In this document: piece after piece, positions 43,612 through 51,028 of the stretch
Position numbering within the stretch: the first letter of the stretch is position 1
Layout of the letters: each line of letters begins with the position of its first letter
Source: Streptomyces sp. NBC_00523
GTDB taxonomy: Bacteria > Actinomycetota > Actinomycetes > Streptomycetales > Streptomycetaceae
DNA length: 64,000 nucleotides
Direction: 5' to 3'
NCBI RefSeq assembly: GCF_036346615.1
Contig: NZ_CP107836.1
Location: forward strand, 5,828,001-5,892,000
Notes under the pieces: model-generated
Told to the model about the DNA's origin: nothing
Database searches by the model: none
Seen by the model: only the letters and a program-made list of their open reading frames with translations
Made by a program: the position numbers and the translations under genes

Positions 43612-46600
43612 ACAACGAACGGGACACACCCGATGTCTGGGTGACGGTGGTCATCCCGGCCTACAACGCCGCGACGACGATCGGCAAGGCCGTCCAGTCC
43701 GCCGTCAACCAGACGTACGAGCTGGTCGAGGTCGTGGTCGTGGACGACGCCTCGACGGACAACACACTCGACGTCGTCAAGAACTTCGCCGGCAACAACC
43801 CGCGGGTGCGGGTCCTGCGCCGCGGCCGGAACAGCGGGGGCGTGGGCGCGCCGCGCAACATGGGCATCGCCCAGGCCGCCGGCCGCTACGTGATGTTCCT
43901 CGACGCCGACGACGAGCTGCCCCCGAGGGCCTGCGAGCTGCTGCTCGCCAGCGCGCTGGAGACCGGCAGCGACATCACCGCGGGCAAGGCCATCAGGGTC
44001 AACCGGGCCACCGGCGACAGCCAGGCATGGGCTCCCGAGGTCTTCGCGCTGGGGCGTACCGTCCCCAACCTGGTGGAATTCCCGCTGATGCTCACCGACC
44101 CCATCGCGGCGGCGAAGCTGTACCGGGTGGAGTTCCTCCGTTCGCAGGGCGTCTTCTTCCCCGAAGGGGTCTTCTACGAGGACACCTACTTCTCCACCGT
44201 GGCCGGCTGTCTCGCCGACGGGATCACGATCATCACCGACCCCGTCTACCGGTGGATGTGGGAGACCGAGGGTGCCTCGATCACCGGCCGCACCGGTGAG
44301 CTGCGCAGCATCACGGACCGCGTCGCGGTGCACCGCGCCACCGACGCGTTCCTCCAGGACCGCGGACTGTGGCAGCTCAAGGTCCGCAAGGACTCCAAGT
44401 TCCTCGCCCACGACCTCCGGCTCTACATGCGAGCCCTCGCCGAGGGCGGCCCGGACTTCCAGCAGGGCTTCGCGCAGATAGCGAGCAACTACCTCTTCTC
44501 CATCAGCGAGGAGGCCTTCGAGCTCTGCGACCCCGTGGACCGGGTCCGTGCCTTCTTCCTCATGTACCAGGAGATCGAGGCGGCCCTCACCACGCTGGAC
44601 TACGCGCAGCGCAAGAGCATGCTGTCGTCCTTCCTGGTCGAGGAGGAGGGGCGCGTCTACTGGTCGGGCGACCACATGCACCTGCCCGAGGCCCGGCGGA
44701 TGCTCGACGTCACGGAACTCGGGCTCTCGACCGCGAACCTCTCCCAGGTCCCGCTCTTCGCCCAGCTCGACCGCTGGTCCGTCACGGACGGGAAGCTGAG
44801 TTGCGAGGGGAGCCTCGTCAACCGCTTCGGCCGCATCGGATCCGGCGACGACCTCAAGCTCACGCTGGCCGTCCGCAACCGGCACACCAAGCGCGACCTC
44901 ACCGCTCCCGTCCCGGGGACGGCCGTCGAAGTCGGCGAGCGGCTCGTCGGCTTCGCGGGGTCGGTGGAGCTGGAGTCCCTGCTGGGCAAGGACTTCTCCG
45001 ACAGCACCGTCTGGAACGTCTCCGTCATCGTGGAGTGGAAGCGGTCCCGGTCCCGGTCCCCGCTCAACGTGCGGGACATCGACCTCGCCGGCTTCACCTT
45101 CCGGGGCCACGGCCAGGACCTGGAGGGGTACCGCACGGTCAGCGGCAACCTCGCGCTGCGGTGCGCAGTCGACGGCAGCCGCACCTTCGACGCCGAGCAG
45201 AGCGACCCGACCGCCCCGTGGATGTGGTGGCTCGACAGCGTCTCCGCACCGCTCCCGCACGCGCCGGGCCCGTACGAACTGGCCGTCGTGGTGCCCTGCT
45301 ACAACGTCGAGAAGTACCTCGACGACTGCCTCGGTTCGATCGCCGCCCAGCGCGGGTTCGCGAGCACCCAGGTGATCCTCGTGGACGACGGCGCCACCGA
45401 CGACACGTCGCGGATGCTGGACCACTTCGCCTCGTTCTACGCCAACGTGGTCGTCGTCCACCAGAAGAACGGCGGCCTCGGCAACGCCCGCAACAACGGG
45501 CTCGACGTGGTGACCGCGCCCTACGTCACCTTCCTCGACTCCGACGACATCCTCGGCGAGGACGCGCTGGCCGCGATGCTCCAGGCCGCCCGGCGCGACG
45601 GCTCGGACGTGGTGGTCGGCGACCTCGTCAACTTCCCGGACCGCCCCTACGGCCCCTGGAAGAAGTACTTCGGCGAGGGCGACCGCGTCGTCCAGGACTT
45701 CGCGGAGCTGCCCGACCTGATCTTCAGCGGCTCGGCCTGCAACAAGCTGTTCAGCACCCGCCTGCTCCGTGAGCTGGGTCTGCGCTTCGGGGAGGGCGTC
45801 CACTTCGAGGACGCCTGGCTGACGCTGCCCGCCATGCTGCGCGCCCGGGCCATCAGCGTGGTCGACCGGCCCGTCTACTACTACCGCGGACGCCCCGACG
45901 GCTCGTCCATCATGGACTCCCTGTGGAGCAAGCCGGCGAACTACTGGGACCACCTCAAGCTGAACCACTTCCTGCTCGAAGTGTCGCGCGCCGAGTCCCC
46001 GGAGATCCGCAGGATGTTCCACCGGTACGTCACGCGTACCTACAAGGGCTTCCTCTGCAACGCCCGCAACATGATGGGCCGGTCCCAGCTGGAAGAGATC
46101 TTCCCCGGCCTGCGGGCGCACTACGCGGACATCCCGGACGAGGTGATCGACGAGTTCGTCACCAACCCCGCCCAGCAGCTCGACCACTATGCCGCCAAGA
46201 CCGGCAACTTCGAGCTGTTCGTCTCGCCCGAGAGCGTGCTGGACAACGTGCCGCTGGCCGTCCACATGGACGGCCACGGCTTCTTCCGCATGTTCGGCGG
46301 CCCGGCGAACCAGTCGAGTGCCGCGCGGGTGAAGGACCCCAACGTCGTCGTGGAGTCCGTGCGCTCGCGCGGCTCCGTCCTGGTGGTCGAGGGCTGCATG
46401 TCCTTCCCGGGCCTGAACATCGACTCGAAGTTCGTCAACCGCCTGGAGTTCGTGCACCAGACGTCCGTCGAGAAGATCGTCGTCCCGCTCCGCCAGATCT
46501 ACCGGCGTGACCTCAGCAACGCCAGGAACGGCAAGGACGTCTACGCCGGCTGGTACGCCGAGATCCCGCTGGAGAAGCTGGCCGAAGGGGGATACAAGGC

Positions 46601-48092
46601 GGGCGACTTCCGGCTCCGCGTCCATTCCCCCGACGGCGAGCGCCACCGCAACGTCGTGATGAAGGCCCGGCTGCCCCTGCACCGCCTCAAAGGCGTCGGC
46701 GCGATCGGCCGGCACTCGTACATGCTCACCATCGGTGACGGCGACTCCCTGCACTTCAGGCTGATCGGCCGCACCCCACTGGCCCGCGCGAAGCAGATCC
46801 TCTGGCGGACCGCCCGCGAGATCAGGATCATGAAGCGGCGCAACCCCGGCTGGCGGATGAGGCTGGCCTACTGGCTGACCTACCCCCTGCTGCACTCCCG
46901 CGAGATATGGGTGATCGGCGAGCGCTCCGACACCGCGCAGGACAACTCGTACCACTTCTTCAAGTGGATCCGGCAGAACCGGAAGCGGTGCAACGCCTAC
47001 TACGTCATCGACGGCAACTCCCCGGACCTCGCCAAGGTGAGCCCGTACGGGAACGTGCTGAAGCTCGGCTCGTGGAAGCACCGGATGTACCTGCTCCACG
47101 CCACCAAGCTCATCGGCGCGTACGACTCCGAGTCCTATCTGGTCCCGCAGGGATACCGGAAGGCCCTCTACCTGCACCGGTTCGGTGAGCTGATCCGGTA
47201 CCAGCGGATATTCCTCCAGCACGGCATCACGTACAACGACGTGACCAGCGGTGCGTCGCAGTGGATCACCAGCTACGACATGATCATCACCGGTGGACGC
47301 CAGGAACGGGAGTTCTTCGCCGAGGAGGCGGGCTACGGGGAGCGCGCCGTCCTCGCCGGGTTCACCCGCTTCGACGCCCTGGACAAGGAGCCGAGGCAGC
47401 GCCCGCGCATTCTGCTCATGCCCACCTGGCGCCAGTGGATCGTGACCGCCTCGTACAAGAAGGGCCGGGGCCCGGCGAAGACCTCGTTCACGCAGTCCGA
47501 GTACTTCCGGTTCTACCGCGCGCTCCTGTCCGACCCCCGGCTGGCGCAGGCGCTGGACCGGTTCGGCGTGGACCTGGAGTTCTTCCCGCACTACGAGATC
47601 CGCCCGTACCTGCACCACTTCCAGCTGGACTCGCCGTCCATCGTCGTGGCCGATCCGCAGGCACGCAACGTGCAGCAGGCCATGAAGGAATGCTCGCTGA
47701 TGGTGACGGACTACTCCTCCGTCTTCTTCGACGTGGCCTACATGGACACTCCGATCGTCTACGTCCCCTTCGACGAAGAGGACTTCTACGGTCGGCACTA
47801 CAAGCGCGGGTACTTCAACCTGTCGACGGACGGCTTCGGCCCGGTCTGCCGCACGGTGGACGAGGCCGTGGAAGAGATCATCGCCTCGATCCGGAACCGG
47901 TTCGTCGTGCAGTCGCCCTACCGGGAACGGGCCGAGCGGTTCTTCGCGCACCGGGACCACGGCAACTGCGAGCGGGTCTACGAGGCGATCGACAGCCTGG
48001 GAACCGCCGGTGCGAGCGAGCTCGCCCCTCCGGGACCGACCGTCCCGGAGCACGTGCGGCAGACGGAGAGGGTGTGGGCAAGTGCTGCATGA
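43608..48092 (+). CDS. GT2-GT2-TagF three-domain wall-polymer synthase
   Basis: 1,494 residues. Domain 1 (about 10-250) is a GT2 glycosyltransferase: VTVVIPAYNAATTIGKAVQS, VVVVDDASTDNT, and the DADD nucleotide-sugar motif at 99-102. Residues about 250-545 are a linker with beta-rich stretches. Domain 2 (about 555-800) is a second GT2: ELAVVVPCYNVEKYLDDCLG, ILVDDGATDDTS, FLDSDD near 642. Residues about 1080-1440 form a CDP-glycerol glycerophosphotransferase (TagB/TagF): IFLQHGITYND, ILLMPTWRQW, FFPHYEIRPYL, MVTDYSSVFFDVAYM. No membrane segment, so a peripheral cytoplasmic enzyme. It could build a repeating sugar-sugar-glycerol-phosphate unit. The start overlaps the upstream stop by four bases, and the next gene begins eleven bases before its own stop, indicating one operon. 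The size and domain order fit wall-teichoic-acid-like synthases of actinobacteria. Confidence 0.93.
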   Translation: MNNERDTPDVWVTVVIPAYNAATTIGKAVQSAVNQTYELVEVVVVDDASTDNTLDVVKNFAGNNPRVRVLRRGRNSGGVGAPRNMGIAQAAGRYVMFLDADDELPPRACELLLASALETGSDITAGKAIRVNRATGDSQAWAPEVFALGRTVPNLVEFPLMLTDPIAAAKLYRVEFLRSQGVFFPEGVFYEDTYFSTVAGCLADGITIITDPVYRWMWETEGASITGRTGELRSITDRVAVHRATDAFLQDRGLWQLKVRKDSKFLAHDLRLYMRALAEGGPDFQQGFAQIASNYLFSISEEAFELCDPVDRVRAFFLMYQEIEAALTTLDYAQRKSMLSSFLVEEEGRVYWSGDHMHLPEARRMLDVTELGLSTANLSQVPLFAQLDRWSVTDGKLSCEGSLVNRFGRIGSGDDLKLTLAVRNRHTKRDLTAPVPGTAVEVGERLVGFAGSVELESLLGKDFSDSTVWNVSVIVEWKRSRSRSPLNVRDIDLAGFTFRGHGQDLEGYRTVSGNLALRCAVDGSRTFDAEQSDPTAPWMWWLDSVSAPLPHAPGPYELAVVVPCYNVEKYLDDCLGSIAAQRGFASTQVILVDDGATDDTSRMLDHFASFYANVVVVHQKNGGLGNARNNGLDVVTAPYVTFLDSDDILGEDALAAMLQAARRDGSDVVVGDLVNFPDRPYGPWKKYFGEGDRVVQDFAELPDLIFSGSACNKLFSTRLLRELGLRFGEGVHFEDAWLTLPAMLRARAISVVDRPVYYYRGRPDGSSIMDSLWSKPANYWDHLKLNHFLLEVSRAESPEIRRMFHRYVTRTYKGFLCNARNMMGRSQLEEIFPGLRAHYADIPDEVIDEFVTNPAQQLDHYAAKTGNFELFVSPESVLDNVPLAVHMDGHGFFRMFGGPANQSSAARVKDPNVVVESVRSRGSVLVVEGCMSFPGLNIDSKFVNRLEFVHQTSVEKIVVPLRQIYRRDLSNARNGKDVYAGWYAEIPLEKLAEGGYKAGDFRLRVHSPDGERHRNVVMKARLPLHRLKGVGAIGRHSYMLTIGDGDSLHFRLIGRTPLARAKQILWRTAREIRIMKRRNPGWRMRLAYWLTYPLLHSREIWVIGERSDTAQDNSYHFFKWIRQNRKRCNAYYVIDGNSPDLAKVSPYGNVLKLGSWKHRMYLLHATKLIGAYDSESYLVPQGYRKALYLHRFGELIRYQRIFLQHGITYNDVTSGASQWITSYDMIITGGRQEREFFAEEAGYGERAVLAGFTRFDALDKEPRQRPRILLMPTWRQWIVTASYKKGRGPAKTSFTQSEYFRFYRALLSDPRLAQALDRFGVDLEFFPHYEIRPYLHHFQLDSPSIVVADPQARNVQQAMKECSLMVTDYSSVFFDVAYMDTPIVYVPFDEEDFYGRHYKRGYFNLSTDGFGPVCRTVDEAVEEIIASIRNRFVVQSPYRERAERFFAHRDHGNCERVYEAIDSLGTAGASELAPPGPTVPEHVRQTERVWASAA

Positions 48093-48891
48093 GAACGGTG
48101 CGGGCGCCGAAGCCGCTTGCCGGATCTTCATCGCCGGCGATTCGACGTCGGTCGCGCGGGAGATGAGCCGGGCCCCGATGACGGGCTGGGGCCAAGTGCT
48201 CCCGCTCTTCTTCGACCGCCGGATCGAGGTGGTGAACTGCGCTCGCGCGGGCGCCAGTTCCCGTACGTTCAGCGAGCGCGGCAGGCTCGACTGGATCCTC
48301 CGGAACATCCGGCCGGGCGACTACATGCTGATCTCGTTCGGCATCAACGACGCCAAGCCCGAGAAATGGCTGAGGACCGAGGCGTTCGGCGACTTCCGCA
48401 CCTACCTCCGCCACTTCGTGGACGGCGCCCGCTCCCGCAACGCGCACCCGGTGCTGGTGAGCACACACGAGCGCAACACCCACGACGCGCACGGAAACCT
48501 GTCGCGGGAGCACGTGGAGTACGCCATGGCGATGAGCGACGTCGCCGTGGAGACCAGCACGCCCTACATCGATCTGTACCACCAGAGCCTCTCCTGGTGG
48601 TCGGAGCTGGGAGACGAGGGCACCCGCTCCTTCTTCATCCACCTCGGGCCGGGGGAGCACCCCAACTACCCCGAGGGCTTCGACGATCCCGGTCACCTCG
48701 TCCCGGCCGGAGCCATCGCCTGCGCCCGGTTCGTCGCGTACTCCCTGGTGACCCAGCAGATCATCCCGGCGAACTGGACCGTCGACCTCGACCGGCAGGA
48801 CTTCCCGCCCTCCGCGGTGACCTGGCTGGACGACGAGGCGCACGCGGCCCTGACCCATTCCCGGACCTCCGGTGCGGGGGCGGAACTGTGA
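48082..48891 (+). CDS. SGNH/GDSL hydrolase, rhamnogalacturonan-acetylesterase type
   Basis: 269 residues, no signal peptide. Block I FIAGDSTSV has the nucleophile Ser21. Oxyanion residues are in CARAGASSRTFSERGRL and FGINDAKPE, and the catalytic Asp-His pair is in DDPGHLVPAGA. The order and spacing match rhamnogalacturonan acetylesterases, which remove O-acetyl groups from polysaccharides. Here the substrate is more likely an intermediate or precursor of the neighbouring wall polymer, since the enzyme seems cytoplasmic. GTG at 48082 lies inside the end of the upstream synthase gene (11-base overlap), with GGAGAGG ten bases before. The stop overlaps the next start (GTGA). Confidence 0.88.
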   Translation: MLHENGAGAEAACRIFIAGDSTSVAREMSRAPMTGWGQVLPLFFDRRIEVVNCARAGASSRTFSERGRLDWILRNIRPGDYMLISFGINDAKPEKWLRTEAFGDFRTYLRHFVDGARSRNAHPVLVSTHERNTHDAHGNLSREHVEYAMAMSDVAVETSTPYIDLYHQSLSWWSELGDEGTRSFFIHLGPGEHPNYPEGFDDPGHLVPAGAIACARFVAYSLVTQQIIPANWTVDLDRQDFPPSAVTWLDDEAHAALTHSRTSGAGAEL

Positions 48892-49628
48892 CGGACGTAC
48901 GGCACATGTACCCGATAGCGCGGCTGCGCAGCGTCCAGCCGGGCCGACCCGAGATCGTCTGCACGGTGGAGCTGCACGGGGACAAGGATCCCGCGCTTCC
49001 CCTGCGGCCGGGCGAGACGGTCGAGTTCGAGTTCAAGGTCATCCCCGAGGGCCCGGGGTCGCGCTACTACGGCTATCTGATGGTGGAGTCCTTCAGCGAG
49101 GCCGCGACGATCGAGCGGGCCGCCGGAATGAGCCTCCTCGCGGTCGGCGACCGTTACGCCACCTCCACGGTCACGGGCGAGGAGCGCACCGCCCGCTTCG
49201 CGCTCACGGTCCACGAGAACGTGCCCCGCCACGCCTTCCTCGTCCCCCAGCTGCGTGCGGGCATCATCGCCGACGGCGGCAGCAGCCTCACGGCGAGCAC
49301 GCGGTCGGTCAAGCAGCTCGGCTACCGGATCGCCCCCCTTCCGCCCCAGGGCAGGAAGCTCATGGTGCCGCCGGGCTACCGGGGCGCGCTCAACGGGCTC
49401 ACGGAAGGGCTCGGCGACGGCGTACGGCTCGTCGGCGTCGGCCCCGCGCGGTTCGGGGAGACCTCCGTGACCCCGGACGGGCTGGTGACGTACAGCCCGG
49501 TCGCCGGATTCGCGGGCTACGACTCCTTCGACTACGTACTCGCCGACCCGGCGGAACGACTCACCCGCGCCCAGGTCACCGTCTACGTGGGGGACCTGAC
49601 CATGACGCCGGGAGCCATCGCGGGCTGA
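48888..49628 (+). CDS. Ig-like/cadherin-like domain protein, function unknown
   Basis: 246 residues without signal peptide or membrane segment. The N-terminal half is beta-rich with no family I recognise (ARLRSVQPGRPEIVCTVEL, GETVEFEFKVIPEGPGSRYY). The C-terminal about 80 residues resemble bacterial Ig/VCBS-type domains: TPDGLVTYSPVAGFAGYDSF then DYVLADPAERLTRAQVTVYV, the usual SF-Y-V-D strand pattern. GTG at 48888 overlaps the stop of the acetylesterase gene by four bases, so translation is coupled. It may bind the glycan or scaffold the biosynthetic enzymes; that is inference from position only. Confidence 0.65.
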   Translation: MTDVRHMYPIARLRSVQPGRPEIVCTVELHGDKDPALPLRPGETVEFEFKVIPEGPGSRYYGYLMVESFSEAATIERAAGMSLLAVGDRYATSTVTGEERTARFALTVHENVPRHAFLVPQLRAGIIADGGSSLTASTRSVKQLGYRIAPLPPQGRKLMVPPGYRGALNGLTEGLGDGVRLVGVGPARFGETSVTPDGLVTYSPVAGFAGYDSFDYVLADPAERLTRAQVTVYVGDLTMTPGAIAG

Positions 49629-49708
49629 GGCCCCGCGGCGCGAACCGGCGTGCTCTCCGCGTCGACCGGAACCAGGACCGCCGAGTGACTACCAGAGGGG
49701 CGGTCGCC

Positions 49709-50977
49709 ATGAGCCGTGCGGGCGCGTACGCCCTGGCCGCCTGCCTGTTGCTGTCCTCCTGCGCTCCGGGCGGCGGCGGGGCCGACGACGGGGGCGCGTC
49801 GCCCAGGGCGGCAAGCCTTCGGCCCTCGGTGCCGGCCGGGGCCGAACTCACCCGGTCCACCCGCCGGCTCGCCGACGGAAGCCCGGTCCGGGTCGGCGTC
49901 ATCGCCGTGTCCCCCGACGCGCCGCTGCGTGTGGAAGCGGTGCACGGCACCTCCCTCGCCCGCTCGGAGACCGTGCGCGCGATGGCCGGAACGGCGGGCG
50001 CCTGGGCCGCGGTGAACGGCTCCTTCTTCGACATCCGCAGCGGGCCCGCGTTCAGCGGCTACGAGGGAGACCCGCTCGGCGTGTACGTCGCCGAGGGCAG
50101 CCTGCTGAGCGAGGCCGCCGAGGGACGGACCGCCCTGATCCTCGGCGGGGGCTCGGCCAGGCCCCGGATCGGCGAGGTCACCTCGTCCTCCTCCCTGGCC
50201 GCATCCGACGGCGCGCACCGGGAGCTGGACGGGATCAACCGCACGCCCGGCCGCATCCTGGGGTGCGGGGGAGTGGGCGGCGACCGGCTCGCCCGGACCG
50301 GCGAACCCATGTCCGCCCCCGCGCACAACCAGCTGTGCGTGGACGAGGACGAGATCGTGGCCTTCACGGGCGAGTGGGGCGCCGCCACCCCGAAGGGCGA
50401 CGGCACGGAGGCGCTCCTCGACCGCGACGGACGGGTGACGGCGCTGCGGTCGCCCGCCGGAGGCCCCGTCCCCCGGGGCGGACGCGTCCTGAGCGGCACG
50501 GGCGAGGGCGCGGCCTGGCTCAGGGCCCACGCCCGGCCGGGGGCGCACCTGAACGTGACGTCCGAGGTCCGCGACAGCCGGGGCGTCCAACTGTCCGGCG
50601 CGGAGACCTCGGTGGTCGGTGCCGGCCCCGCGCTCGTCCGCGACGGCCGCCGCTGGATCAACGGCGAGGCCAACGGCCTGACCCGGGCCGCGCTCGACCG
50701 GCGGGAGCCCAGAACCGCCGCGGGTGTCACCGAGGACGGCACTCTGCTGCTGGTGACGTTCGACGGGCGGCAGCCGGGCGTCAGCGTCGGGGTGTCCATG
50801 CCGGAGGCGGCCGACATCATGATCGCGCTGGGGGCGAAGGACGCCGTCAACCTGGACGGTGGCGGATCGACCACGATGGTGGTCGACGGCGAGGTGGGGA
50901 ACAGGCCGACCGACTCCCCGGGCGGCCGGCAGACCGAACGGGCGGTGGCCACCGCCGTCGCGGTGATCGCCGAATGA
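49709..50977 (+). CDS. phosphodiester glycosidase (NAGPA-family) lipoprotein
   Basis: 422 residues. The N-terminus MSRAGAYALAACLLLSSCAP is a lipoprotein signal with lipobox LSSC. The catalytic region carries NAGPA (DUF2233) motifs: WAAVNGSFFD with GDPLGVYVAEG, RREPRTAAGVTEDGTLLLVT, and the signature DAVNLDGGGSTTMVVDG followed by TERAVATAV. Family members split sugar-1-phosphodiester bonds; the human enzyme removes GlcNAc from GlcNAc-1-P-6-mannose. Outside the cell it could trim or recycle a phosphodiester-linked wall polymer. ATG at 49709 has GAGGGG eight bases upstream; GTG at 49685 in frame is an alternative. It follows the operon after an 80-base gap and ends before a convergent terminator. 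Confidence 0.9.
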   Translation: MSRAGAYALAACLLLSSCAPGGGGADDGGASPRAASLRPSVPAGAELTRSTRRLADGSPVRVGVIAVSPDAPLRVEAVHGTSLARSETVRAMAGTAGAWAAVNGSFFDIRSGPAFSGYEGDPLGVYVAEGSLLSEAAEGRTALILGGGSARPRIGEVTSSSSLAASDGAHRELDGINRTPGRILGCGGVGGDRLARTGEPMSAPAHNQLCVDEDEIVAFTGEWGAATPKGDGTEALLDRDGRVTALRSPAGGPVPRGGRVLSGTGEGAAWLRAHARPGAHLNVTSEVRDSRGVQLSGAETSVVGAGPALVRDGRRWINGEANGLTRAALDRREPRTAAGVTEDGTLLLVTFDGRQPGVSVGVSMPEAADIMIALGAKDAVNLDGGGSTTMVVDGEVGNRPTDSPGGRQTERAVATAVAVIAE

Positions 50978-50980
50978 ACC

Positions 50981-51008
50981 GCGGCCCGGCACGTGTGTGC
51001 CGGGCCGC
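50981..51008. terminator. bidirectional terminator hairpin
   Basis: Perfect 12-bp arms GCGGCCCGGCAC / GTGCCGGGCCGC with loop GTGT, between the stops of the phosphodiester glycosidase (50977) and the convergent fadB gene (51029). Confidence 0.9.
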
Positions 51009-51028
51009 CATTCGCGTCAGCGAGCCTG

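Noticed and set aside
43581..48308. 1,575-aa open frame on the minus strand
   Set aside because: It is antisense to the GT2-GT2-TagF gene. The peptide is Val/Arg/Asp-rich low-complexity sequence without motifs, as expected of a shadow frame in high-GC DNA; the plus-strand protein has clear domain motifs.
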